Source: Bacteroidota bacterium
Lineage (GTDB): Bacteria > Bacteroidota > Bacteroidia > Flavobacteriales > Flavobacteriaceae
DNA length: 64,000 nucleotides
Direction of reading: 5' to 3'
Assembly: GCA_947460615.1 (NCBI GenBank)
Contig: CANHHG010000002.1
Coordinates: 20,451-84,450 of the forward strand
Positions 36,971-45,550 of the stretch are shown piece by piece. The notes under the pieces are model-generated. The model was not told the origin of the DNA, ran no database searches, and saw nothing but the letters and a program-made list of their open reading frames with translations. How positions within the stretch are numbered: the first letter of the stretch is position 1; every line of letters starts with the position of its first letter. The position numbers were made by a program, and so were the translations under genes.

Positions 36971-39205
36971 ATGAATGAAATAGCTATGACAGAAATCGAA
37001 ATAAAGAAAGAAAACAAGGCTATTGCCCAAGAATACAAAGAACTACTCCGAATAAGTTATCAGAAATTATCTACTGAAGATAAAAAATTAATCCGAAAAG
37101 CTTTTGATGTTGCGGTTGATGCTCATCAAGAACAAAGAAGAAAATCTGGAGAAGCATATATATTTCATCCCATTGCTGTCGCAAAAATTGTAGCCTCACA
37201 AATAGGTTTAGGTCCCACTTCAATAGCAGCAGCATTACTACATGATGTGGTTGAAGATTCTGAAATTACAGTTGAAGATATTGAAAATATGTTCAATCCG
37301 AAAGTGGCACAACTTGTGGATGGTTTAACTAAAATTTCAAAAATTCAGAAAGACTTAAATTCTTCCATGCAAGCGGAAAATTTTAGAAAAATGATTCTGA
37401 CATTGAATGATGATGTGCGAGTAATATTAATAAAATTGGCTGATCGACTACATAATATGCAAACTATGGAATCGATGGTGGACTACAAACAAACAAAAAT
37501 TGCTTCTGAAACTTTATACATTTATGCCCCTCTCGCACATCGTTTAGGCCTTTATAATATTAAAACTCAACTAGAAGATTTAGGTTTAAAATATACCGAA
37601 CCAGCTGTTTATAAGAATATAGTTGACAAAATCAAAGAAACAAAAGAAGAGCAAGACGAATACATCAAGAATATTTCTGATGTTATAAAAAAATCTCTTG
37701 ATGAAGAAGGTATTGACTACATTATTAAAGGCCGCCCAAAATCAATTTATTCAATTCGAAGAAAAATGAAAGCTCAAAACGTGAGTTATGATGAAGTATA
37801 TGACAAATTTGCTTTACGAATTGTTTATAAATCAAATGCCCATGATGAGAAATTTTTGGCTTGGAAAATCTATTCAATAGTTACGGATCATTACCGACCA
37901 AGCCCTAGTAGATTACGCGATTGGATTTCCTCACCAAAATCAACGGGGTATGAAGCACTTCACATTACCGTTATGGGACCTTTAGGACGCTGGGTTGAAG
38001 TACAAGTTCGAAGTGAACGAATGGATGAAATTGCTGAAAAAGGATATGCTGCTCATTATAAATACAAACAAGGAGCTACCGAAGAAAGCGGTTTGGATAT
38101 TTGGTTAAACCAACTAAAAGAAGCACTAGAAAACCAAGAAAAAAATGCAGTAGACTTTGTTGAAGATTTTAAAATGAATCTTTATTCCAAAGAAATTTTT
38201 GTTTTTACACCTACAGGAGAAATAAAATCACTTCCTAAAGGAGCAACCACCTTGGATTTTGCTTTTAGTATTCACTCCGCTATTGGAGTAAGAACCAGAG
38301 GAACAAAGGTAAACGGAAAATTGGTGCCACTCAATTACGAATTAAAAAGTGGGGATCAAATAGAGGTAATTACTTCAGATAATCAAAAGCCAACACCACA
38401 CTGGTTAAATTACGTAACGACTTCAAGAGCAAGGACCAAAATTAAGAACGTATTAAATGAAAATACCAAGAAAATTGCCGAGGAAGGAAAAGAACTTTTA
38501 ACCCGAAAACTGAGACATTTAAAAGTAACTTTAAATGAAAAAACTATTAATGAATTGGTAGTTTTCCTCAAACTTAAAACAAGCTTAGATTTATTTTATA
38601 GAGTTGGAAATGGAACGATAGAAAATCAAAAATTAAAAGATTTTGCAGCACTAAAAAGCAATTCTTTCATTAATTTCTTCAAAAACAAAATTAAACGTTC
38701 CCCGTCTGCAAATGTTGAACAGATATCAAAAGAGGAAATTATTTCCAATTATGATTTATTGGTTTTCGGACCGGAACAAGATAAATTGGAGTACAAATTA
38801 TCCGCTTGTTGTAATCCCATTGTTGGAGATGATGTGTTTGGTTTTTTAACCATAAACGAGGGGATAAAAGTTCATAAAAAAGATTGCCCAAATTCATTAA
38901 GCTTGCAATCCAACTACGCATACCGAGTTATAAAAGCTAAATGGATAGATTCCTCTCAACAAGAATTTAAAGCCGTATTAATAATCACTGGGATGGACTT
39001 TTTAGGACTTACTAATGAACTCACCAAAGTAATCTCAAGTAATATGAATATAAACATTCAGAGTATTTCACTAACCACTGAAGCCGGGTTATTTAATGGT
39101 AAAGTTGCTGTAATTGTTAAAAACAATACTATACTTGAAAAAATGATGGCGAAAATCCGAAAAATTGAAGGCATTGATAAGGTTACCAGGGTTTACAAAA
39201 ATTAA
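36971..39205 (+). CDS. rsh: Bifunctional (p)ppGpp synthetase/hydrolase (RSH)
   Basis: Stringent-response enzyme of 744 residues. The HD hydrolase domain is intact (FHPIAVAKI at about 65, HDVVEDSEIT with His91-Asp92). The synthetase domain carries GRPKSIYSIRRKM, YDKFALRIVY and STGYEALHITV. Then come a TGS domain (EIFVFTPTGEIKSLPKGAT), the zinc-finger/conserved Cys region (SACCNPIVGDD) and a C-terminal ACT domain. Both activities should be present. The second ATG (residue 6) is an alternative start. Monocistronic spacing; fur follows after 52 bp with its own promoter. Confidence 0.96.
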   Translation: MNEIAMTEIEIKKENKAIAQEYKELLRISYQKLSTEDKKLIRKAFDVAVDAHQEQRRKSGEAYIFHPIAVAKIVASQIGLGPTSIAAALLHDVVEDSEITVEDIENMFNPKVAQLVDGLTKISKIQKDLNSSMQAENFRKMILTLNDDVRVILIKLADRLHNMQTMESMVDYKQTKIASETLYIYAPLAHRLGLYNIKTQLEDLGLKYTEPAVYKNIVDKIKETKEEQDEYIKNISDVIKKSLDEEGIDYIIKGRPKSIYSIRRKMKAQNVSYDEVYDKFALRIVYKSNAHDEKFLAWKIYSIVTDHYRPSPSRLRDWISSPKSTGYEALHITVMGPLGRWVEVQVRSERMDEIAEKGYAAHYKYKQGATEESGLDIWLNQLKEALENQEKNAVDFVEDFKMNLYSKEIFVFTPTGEIKSLPKGATTLDFAFSIHSAIGVRTRGTKVNGKLVPLNYELKSGDQIEVITSDNQKPTPHWLNYVTTSRARTKIKNVLNENTKKIAEEGKELLTRKLRHLKVTLNEKTINELVVFLKLKTSLDLFYRVGNGTIENQKLKDFAALKSNSFINFFKNKIKRSPSANVEQISKEEIISNYDLLVFGPEQDKLEYKLSACCNPIVGDDVFGFLTINEGIKVHKKDCPNSLSLQSNYAYRVIKAKWIDSSQQEFKAVLIITGMDFLGLTNELTKVISSNMNINIQSISLTTEAGLFNGKVAVIVKNNTILEKMMAKIRKIEGIDKVTRVYKN

Positions 39206-39252
39206 AGTTTTTAACAATCAAGTTGAAACATTTTATTATTAAAATAATAATT

Positions 39253-39260
39253 TATCTTTG
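39253..39260 (+). promoter_or_regulatory. -7 element of fur placed 6 bp before the ATG
   Basis: TATCTTTG, an exact TAnnTTTG match. The fur ATG is at 39267, so the predicted transcription start (about 5-7 nt after the G) coincides with the start codon. The upstream in-frame TTG at 39258 lies inside this element. The nearest TTG (39223-39225) is 27 bp away, so the -33 is weak. Confidence 0.6.
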
Positions 39261-39266
39261 CAGAAT

Positions 39267-39722
39267 ATGACACTCATTTCAGTTGATAATAGTAAGAATC
39301 AAGAAATTGTAAAAAATGTTTTTACATTATACCTTGAAAATAATGGCCACAGGAAAACACCTGAACGCTATGCTATACTGCAAGAAATTTACGATAGTGT
39401 TGATCATTTTGATGTAGAAAATCTCTATGTGAAAATGAAAAATAAAAATTATAGAGTGAGTCGTGCTACACTTTATAATACAATTGAGCTTTTATTGGAT
39501 TGTGGTTTAGTTAGGAAACACCAATTTGGTCAAAATCAAGCTCATTATGAAAAGTCCTATTTTGATAAACAACACGACCATTTAATTATGACTGATTCGG
39601 GGGAGGTAATTGAATTTTGCGATCCTAGAATTCAAATGATTAAAAAAACTATTGAAGAAATATTTGACATCGACGTGCACAATCACTCTTTGTATTTATA
39701 CGGAACAAAAAAGGTTAAATAA
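39267..39722 (+). CDS. Fur-family metalloregulator
   Basis: A 151-residue winged-helix repressor. The N-terminal DNA-binding domain has [22 protein letters not shown] and the recognition region [21 protein letters not shown]. The dimerisation domain carries the metal ligands of the H-x-D-H type (KQHDHLIMT). The C-terminal CxxC zinc site of classical Fur is absent, so it is Fur, Zur or PerR-like without clear assignment. The start at ATG 39267 is preferred over TTG 39258, which lies in the -7 element; the message is then almost leaderless. Its stop overlaps the next gene's ATG. Confidence 0.9.
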   Translation: MTLISVDNSKNQEIVKNVFTLYLENNGHRKTPERYAILQEIYDSVDHFDVENLYVKMKNKNYRVSRATLYNTIELLLDCGLVRKHQFGQNQAHYEKSYFDKQHDHLIMTDSGEVIEFCDPRIQMIKKTIEEIFDIDVHNHSLYLYGTKKVK

Positions 39723-39946
39723 TGAAAGGGAGTGACTATTTTAAAACAACATTTGTTTTCGTATTTGTTTTTTCTTTAGCCTACAGAATTGTATTTCAAT
39801 TATTTGATGGTATTAACTCTTTTAGTTTGAAGTTCTTTTTTAAAACTCTATTTGTTAGTATACTAACCGCACTAATTTTAGGAGGCTTAAATTATTTTTT
39901 TAAAGTAGAATTTATCAAAAAAAGCAATAAAAAAAACAATAAATAG
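39722..39946 (+). CDS. Small membrane protein coupled to fur
   Basis: A 74-residue protein with two predicted membrane helices (about residues 7-25 and 35-57) and a Lys/Asn-rich tail (KSNKKNNK). Its ATG overlaps the fur TAA by one base, and purA follows after 25 bp. I do not recognise a family. It is real by its coupling and membrane-protein composition, but its role is unknown. Confidence 0.7.
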   Translation: MKGSDYFKTTFVFVFVFSLAYRIVFQLFDGINSFSLKFFFKTLFVSILTALILGGLNYFFKVEFIKKSNKKNNK

Positions 39947-39971
39947 CAACAACACACAAACAACAAGTAGA

Positions 39972-41243
39972 ATGACCGTAGATTTATTATTAGGATTACA
40001 GTGGGGAGATGAAGGAAAAGGAAAAATTGTAGACGTACTTACGTCAAAATATGATATTATTGCCCGTTTTCAAGGTGGCCCAAATGCAGGACATACCCTA
40101 GAATTTGATGGAATTAAACACGTTTTAAGAACAATACCTTCAGGGATTTTTCATAAAAATTCAATCAATATCATTGGAAATGGGGTAGTTATAGATCCCG
40201 TAGTTTTTCAAAAAGAAATCGAAGGTTTGGAACGCTTTAATTTGGATATCAAAAATAAATTGATCATTTCAAGAAAAGCACATTTAATTTTACCAACACA
40301 CCGTTTATTAGATGCTGCTTCAGAAGCTTCAAAAGGAAAAGCTAAAATTGGATCTACTTTAAAAGGTATTGGTCCAACCTACATGGACAAAACAGGTAGA
40401 AATGGGTTACGTGTTGGAGATATTGAATTGGAAGATTTCAAAGAGCGTTACAGAGCTTTAGCAGACAAACACGAAGCCATGATAAAATTTTATGATGTTG
40501 CCATTCAATACAATCTTGCAGAATTGGAAGTTGAATTTTTTGAAGCTATTAAAGACCTTAAAAAGCTCACTTTCATTGATAGCGAAGAATATTTACACCA
40601 AGCTCAAAAAGAAGGGAAATCTATACTTTGTGAAGGTGCTCAAGGCTCATTATTAGATGTTGACTTTGGAACTTACCCATTCGTAACTTCTTCCAATACT
40701 ACTGCTGCTGGCGCTTGTACTGGTTTAGGAATTGCTCCAAATAAAATCAAAGAAGTTTACGGAATTTTCAAAGCCTACACCACCCGTGTTGGAAGCGGCC
40801 CCTTCCCTACTGAAGATTTTGAAGAAGATGGAGCAACGATGGCTAGAGTTGGTAATGAATTTGGTTCGGTTACAGGAAGACAAAGACGTTGCGGATGGTT
40901 GGATTTAGTAGCTTTAAAATATGCTATTCAAGTGAATGGGGTTACCCAATTAATGATGATGAAAGGAGACGTTTTATCTGGATTTGAAACTTTAAAAGTT
41001 TGCACAGAATACAGTTATAAAGGGCAAAACATTGCTCATTTACCTTACAATATTGAACCTGAAAACGTTACACCAATTTACAAAGAATTCAAAGGCTGGA
41101 AAGCTGATTTAACTGGAATGACCACTTACGATGAACTTCCTGTAGAATTAAAAAACTATATAGACTTTATTGAAAAAGAAGTTGAAGTGCCTATTAAAAT
41201 AGTTTCTGTTGGCCCTGATCGTAAACAAACAATCACAAAATAA
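39972..41243 (+). CDS. purA: Adenylosuccinate synthetase
   Basis: Joins IMP and aspartate with GTP in AMP synthesis. 423 residues: P-loop GLQWGDEGKGKIVD with catalytic Asp, FQGGPNAGHTLEF with catalytic His, KGIGPTYMDKTGRNGLRVGD, the GTP loop around DFGTYPFVTSSNT and C-terminal TGRQRRCGWLD. Fully canonical. No promoter is evident in the 25-bp gap, so it is transcribed with fur and the small membrane protein. Confidence 0.97.
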   Translation: MTVDLLLGLQWGDEGKGKIVDVLTSKYDIIARFQGGPNAGHTLEFDGIKHVLRTIPSGIFHKNSINIIGNGVVIDPVVFQKEIEGLERFNLDIKNKLIISRKAHLILPTHRLLDAASEASKGKAKIGSTLKGIGPTYMDKTGRNGLRVGDIELEDFKERYRALADKHEAMIKFYDVAIQYNLAELEVEFFEAIKDLKKLTFIDSEEYLHQAQKEGKSILCEGAQGSLLDVDFGTYPFVTSSNTTAAGACTGLGIAPNKIKEVYGIFKAYTTRVGSGPFPTEDFEEDGATMARVGNEFGSVTGRQRRCGWLDLVALKYAIQVNGVTQLMMMKGDVLSGFETLKVCTEYSYKGQNIAHLPYNIEPENVTPIYKEFKGWKADLTGMTTYDELPVELKNYIDFIEKEVEVPIKIVSVGPDRKQTITK

Positions 41244-41248
41244 TAAAA

Positions 41249-41278
41249 GAAACGCTTTGAGAAATCAAGGCGTTTTAT
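41249..41278 (+). terminator. terminator of the fur-purA operon
   Basis: AACGCTTTGA / TCAAGGCGTT stem (one G-U pair), GAAA tetraloop, short T-run. Confidence 0.7.
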
Positions 41279-41296
41279 CATTACAGCAAAATAAAT

Positions 41297-42433
41297 ATGA
41301 AAGAAACCAATTTATTCAAAGCCTTTTTTGAAAGTGAAAAAGCAGGTGGATTTATATTAATATTTGCAACCTTAATATCTCTACTTTTAGCCAATTCTAT
41401 TTTCCAATTGGAGTACCTTCAAATATGGAATTTCGAGATTGGAAAACACAGTTTTACTGAATGGATTAACGATGGGTTGATGACCCTTTTCTTTCTCTTA
41501 ATTGGATTAGAATTAGAGCGTGAAGTTTATATTGGAGAACTTTCCACACTAAAAAAAGCAGCATTGCCATTAATAGGGGCCCTTGGCGGAATGATAATTC
41601 CGGCATTGATTTATGCAGCGTTTAATTATGGCACTATAACTCAATCAGGTGTTGGAATTCCAATGGCAACAGACATTGCGTTTGCAATTGGTATACTTTC
41701 GCTCTTGGGTAATCGAGTGCCAACCTCTTTAAAAATATTTCTTACTGCCTTGGCTGTTATAGATGATTTAGGTGCTATAATTGTCATTGCCATTTTTTAT
41801 ACTTCAAGTATTTCCTTTTTGAATTTAGGAATTGCATTAGGAATTTTAGGATTTTTATTTATTCTAAACCGACTAAAAGTGAACCACCTAATTCCCTATT
41901 TAATTGGGGGAATTCTGATGTGGTATTTTATGTTAAATTCAGGAGTTCACGCAACAATTACTGGAGTTTTATTGGCTTTTGTCATCCCTTTTGGAGATGG
42001 AGGTAAGAAAAATATTTCATATAAATTACAACATATACTACACCAACCTGTCGCATTGATTATCTTACCTTTATTTGCTTTGGCAAACACGGGTATCGTG
42101 TTGAATTCCAACTGGTATGAAAGTTTGAATCATTCTAATAGTATCGGGATTATTTTGGGGTTAATTATTGGAAAACCATTAGGAATTTGGCTGTTTTCCT
42201 ATTTAGGCGTACTTGTTGGAATTGGAGTTTTACCAAAAGATTTGAAATGGAGTTCCCTATTTGGAGCGGCTATTTTGGGCGGTATAGGATTTACAATGTC
42301 CCTATTTATAAGTCTTTTAGCATTTGATAATAATGAGGATATAATCCTCTCAAAAATTGCAATTTTAATTGCTTCAACAATCGCTGCAATTACGGGATTT
42401 ATCTATTTGAAATTCAAACTGAAAAAAGATTGA
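41297..42433 (+). CDS. nhaA: Na+/H+ antiporter NhaA
   Basis: Inner-membrane electrogenic Na+/H+ exchanger for pH and sodium homeostasis. 378 residues with about twelve membrane helices. Key residues are present: ATDIAFAIGILSLLG (Asp equivalent to E. coli Asp133) and AVIDDLGAIIVIAIFY (equivalents of Asp163/Asp164). It also has the KPLGIWLFSYL lysine helix and GGIGFTMSLFISLLAF. It lies just after the purA terminator; a promoter in the 18-bp remainder is not obvious. Confidence 0.96.
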   Translation: MKETNLFKAFFESEKAGGFILIFATLISLLLANSIFQLEYLQIWNFEIGKHSFTEWINDGLMTLFFLLIGLELEREVYIGELSTLKKAALPLIGALGGMIIPALIYAAFNYGTITQSGVGIPMATDIAFAIGILSLLGNRVPTSLKIFLTALAVIDDLGAIIVIAIFYTSSISFLNLGIALGILGFLFILNRLKVNHLIPYLIGGILMWYFMLNSGVHATITGVLLAFVIPFGDGGKKNISYKLQHILHQPVALIILPLFALANTGIVLNSNWYESLNHSNSIGIILGLIIGKPLGIWLFSYLGVLVGIGVLPKDLKWSSLFGAAILGGIGFTMSLFISLLAFDNNEDIILSKIAILIASTIAAITGFIYLKFKLKKD

Positions 42434-42497
42434 TCAAATTCCTGATTAGCAATTTATAATTATATCATAATTTGATGTGCCATTACTTCCTTTTTCT

Positions 42498-42505
42498 TAA
42501 ATTTG
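42498..42505 (+). promoter_or_regulatory. -7 element of the OstA-like gene
   Basis: TAAATTTG, exact TAnnTTTG match, with TTTG (42471-42474) 23 bp upstream. It overlaps the TTG at 42503, so translation must start later, at TTG 42521. Confidence 0.6.
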
Positions 42506-42520
42506 GCAAAAATTAAACCT

Positions 42521-44140
42521 TTGAAAAAGTACTTATTTCTTATTAATAGTTTTATTCTGCTTTTTAGTTTGAATGTTGTAATGGCTCAAGCTCCTAAGAA
42601 AATTATCATAGAACATTCCGACTTTGCAGATATAAACCAATTAGAAATTCCAGATGCTGCATTACTAACGGGTAACGTTCGTGTGAATCATGACGGCGCA
42701 ATATTAACCTGTAATAAAGCCTATTGGTTCCAAAAAGAAAACTATATAAAAGCCTTTGGAAATGTACAAATTATCCAAGGAGATTCTCTAACCATGACCA
42801 GCAAATATGCCGAATACAATGGCAATATAAAACAAGCCTATGCTACCGGTGAAGTAGTTTTAAGATCTCCAGATATGTCTTTGGTTACTGATACTTTAAA
42901 CTTTAACAGAAATAGCCAAGAAGCTTTTTATACTACAGGCGGTGTGATTAATAACAAAGGGAATACATTAAAAAGCAAGTCAGGAAAGTATTTTGTTACA
43001 CAAAAAAAATACCAATTTTTAACCGCTGTAATCATAAAAACGCCTGAAAATACAATCAAATCAAATCACTTGGATTATTACACAAATTCTGGTCATTCGT
43101 ATTTGTTAGGGCCTTCAACAATTGATGGGAAAGATAATAAAATCTATACTGAAAATGGATTTTACGATACCAAAAAAGACATTGCAAGATTGCAACGAAA
43201 TTCAAAAATAGAATACAATAATCGTTTGATAGAAGGCGATAGTTTATTTTATAATAAGAAAAGAGGGTTTGCCTCTGCTACCAATAACGTGAAAATCACC
43301 GATACCGTTAATAAAATAATTGTAAAGGGACATTATGCCGAAATTTACAAGTTCAAAGACTCCGTTTATGTTACCAAAAGAGCTTTAGCGATCAGTTTAA
43401 TTGAAAAAGATTCCGTTTATATTCATGCCCAAAAATTAATGATCACAGGTAAAGAAAATAATAGAATTATCCGTGGTTTTAAAGACGCTAAATTCTACAA
43501 ATTGAATTTAAGTGGAAAGTGTGATTCCATTCATTCCGATCAGAAAAAAGCACTTACAAAACTCATTGGAAAACCCATTCTTTGGAATTTTGAAAACCAA
43601 ATGACCGGAGATATAATGCACCTAATAGGAAATAACAATACGCAACAGCTAGATTCTCTCAAAGTTTTAAACAACGCTTTTATCGTATCTAAAGATACTG
43701 TTGGAACAGGATTTAATCAGGTGAAAGGGCAAAATTTATATGGTAAATTCAAGGATAAATCTCTTGATAATGTTGATATAATTAAAAATACCGAAGTCAT
43801 TTATTACCTGCGAAATGACAAGCAAGAACTCATCGGAATTAATAAAAGTGTTTGCAGTAAAATAAATCTGAAACTCGACAAAAACAAAATTGATGATTTA
43901 ACGCTTTTCGACAAACCCGACAGTGATATTTATCCTGAAAAAGAACTTCCAGAAAATGCAAGAAAATTGAGAGGGTTTATTTGGCGGGAGGACGAGCGAA
44001 TAAAATCTATTGACGATTTATTCACTAAAGAAGAAAATGAGATAAACGACAAAATTGTTAAAGCCAGTAAAGCTTTGAAGGCTAAAGCGGATGTTCCAAT
44101 GAAAGTTCGTAAAGAAACGTTGGAATACAAGGACAAATAA
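42521..44140 (+). CDS. OstA/LptA-like LPS-transport periplasmic protein (TTG start)
   Basis: 539 residues from TTG 42521, giving the signal peptide MKKYLFLINSFILLFSLNVV before a mature part. The body has repeated OstA/LptA-type beta-jellyroll strands (AALLTGNVRVNHDGAILTC, then GNVQIIQGDSLTMTSKYAE), much longer than E. coli LptA. It is likely part of the periplasmic bridge that carries lipopolysaccharide to the outer membrane. The C-terminal ~50 residues are Lys/Glu-rich and helical. The earlier TTG at 42503 is rejected because it lies in the -7 element. A class III aminotransferase gene follows after 10 bp. Confidence 0.83.
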   Translation: MKKYLFLINSFILLFSLNVVMAQAPKKIIIEHSDFADINQLEIPDAALLTGNVRVNHDGAILTCNKAYWFQKENYIKAFGNVQIIQGDSLTMTSKYAEYNGNIKQAYATGEVVLRSPDMSLVTDTLNFNRNSQEAFYTTGGVINNKGNTLKSKSGKYFVTQKKYQFLTAVIIKTPENTIKSNHLDYYTNSGHSYLLGPSTIDGKDNKIYTENGFYDTKKDIARLQRNSKIEYNNRLIEGDSLFYNKKRGFASATNNVKITDTVNKIIVKGHYAEIYKFKDSVYVTKRALAISLIEKDSVYIHAQKLMITGKENNRIIRGFKDAKFYKLNLSGKCDSIHSDQKKALTKLIGKPILWNFENQMTGDIMHLIGNNNTQQLDSLKVLNNAFIVSKDTVGTGFNQVKGQNLYGKFKDKSLDNVDIIKNTEVIYYLRNDKQELIGINKSVCSKINLKLDKNKIDDLTLFDKPDSDIYPEKELPENARKLRGFIWREDERIKSIDDLFTKEENEINDKIVKASKALKAKADVPMKVRKETLEYKDK

Positions 44141-44150
44141 AAAAAGTAAA

Positions 44151-45338
44151 TTGAGCGACGATTTCTTAAAATACCAAGCACAAACATCTCCCTACCCTCT
44201 TGGGATGGAAGTTTCGCATGCCACTGGGTCATATATTTACGATACCAACAACAAAAAATACTTAGATTTCGTGGCTGGAGTTTCTGCATGCACGCTCGGA
44301 CATCAACATCCAAGGGTGAATAATGCCATTAAGAATCAGTTGGATAAATATTCACATGTAATGGTTTACGGAGAATATTCTCAAAGTCCAGCAGTAGAAT
44401 ATTGCAAATTATTAGCCGAACATCTTCCCTTTCCATTAAAAAAAACGTACTTAGTTAATTCAGGAACGGAAGCTACGGAAGGTGCATTAAAATTAGCCCG
44501 ACGTATCACTGGAAGAAGCCAATTAATATCTTGTCATAACGCCTATCATGGAAACACTATGGGTTCATTAAGTGTAATGGGATTTGAAGAACGCAAACAA
44601 GTTTTCCGTCCATTAGTTCCCGATGTAGACTTTATTACTTTCAATAATGAAGATGATTTACAGAAAATAACCACAAAAACTGCCGGAATAATTTTGGAAA
44701 CCATTCAAGGTGGTGCTGGATTCATTCAGCCTTTCAATGGATTTCTAAAAAAAGTACGCGCTCGTTGCTCTGAAGTAGGCGCGATAATGATTCTCGACGA
44801 AATCCAACCTGGGTTTGGACGAACAGGAAAATTATTCGGATTTCAAAACTACAATGTCGTTCCGGATATTGTAATTATGGGAAAAGGAATGGGTAGTGGA
44901 ATGCCTGTTGGAGGTTTCACAGCCTCTGCAGAACATATGGATTTATTAAGCAACAATCCAAAATTAGGACACATAACTACCTTCGGAGGACACCCTGTAA
45001 TTGCCGCAGCTTGCCTCGCCACATTGCAAGAATTAACTGAAAGCAACTTGATGACAGATGCAATTCACAAGGAAAAATTGTTCAGAAAACTTCTAATTCA
45101 CCCTTTAATTAAAGAAGTTAGAGGCGAAGGATTGATGCTGGCAGCAATGACAGAAAATGCAGAAATTACAACCAAAGTAATTCTAAAGTGTCAAGAAAGA
45201 GGACTCATTTTATTCTGGTTATTATTCGAAGGTTGCGCGATCAGAATTACCCCACCCTTAACCATTTCAGAAAGCGAAATTGAAGAAGGATGTCAAATAA
45301 TTCTTCAAGTAATGGACGAAATTTTAAAAGAAATCTAA
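44151..45338 (+). CDS. Class III PLP-dependent aminotransferase (TTG start)
   Basis: A 395-residue enzyme of the acetylornithine/4-aminobutyrate aminotransferase group. It has the PLP phosphate site NSGTEATEGALKLARR, ILDEIQPGFGRTG with the PLP-contacting Asp, and the Schiff-base Lys in IMGKGMGSGMPVGGF. THIS family includes several substrates (ornithine, lysine, GABA) and I cannot choose. The start is TTG at 44151, which keeps the conserved FLKYQAQTSPYPLGMEV region; the next ATG would remove it. The 10-bp gap suggests co-transcription with the OstA-like gene. Confidence 0.88.
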   Translation: MSDDFLKYQAQTSPYPLGMEVSHATGSYIYDTNNKKYLDFVAGVSACTLGHQHPRVNNAIKNQLDKYSHVMVYGEYSQSPAVEYCKLLAEHLPFPLKKTYLVNSGTEATEGALKLARRITGRSQLISCHNAYHGNTMGSLSVMGFEERKQVFRPLVPDVDFITFNNEDDLQKITTKTAGIILETIQGGAGFIQPFNGFLKKVRARCSEVGAIMILDEIQPGFGRTGKLFGFQNYNVVPDIVIMGKGMGSGMPVGGFTASAEHMDLLSNNPKLGHITTFGGHPVIAAACLATLQELTESNLMTDAIHKEKLFRKLLIHPLIKEVRGEGLMLAAMTENAEITTKVILKCQERGLILFWLLFEGCAIRITPPLTISESEIEEGCQIILQVMDEILKEI

Positions 45339-45347
45339 TTTTTATTA

Positions 45348-45431
45348 GAAGCTATTCCTGCTATCATTCCAATCCTCAATATTGCTAAACCCAAATCAAT
45401 ATTAAGGGATTTTCCCTTCTATCAGGGCTAA
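45348..45431 (-). repeat. structured intergenic element, copy 2
   Basis: On the minus strand: left block starting TTAGCCCTGATAG and ending AAAATCC (45431-45407), a 10-bp hairpin CTTAATATTG / CAATATTGAG (45406-45397 with 45384-45375, one G-U) around a 12-nt loop, and a right block from GGATTG to AATAGCTTC. The flanks match copy 1 (3406-3474) while the hairpin sequence is unrelated but still paired. It lies antisense to the two flanking rightward genes, unlike copy 1, which is in the sense leader of padR. Confidence 0.68.
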
Positions 45432-45550
45432 ACAATTACATTAAATCAAACTGTTTTTTGTTAATTAAATTGTTCACAAAAAAAAGACTGAAATTCCATT
45501 AATTAAATTATATCCTTACCTTTATTAAAGGATAAATTAAAGAAAATAGT

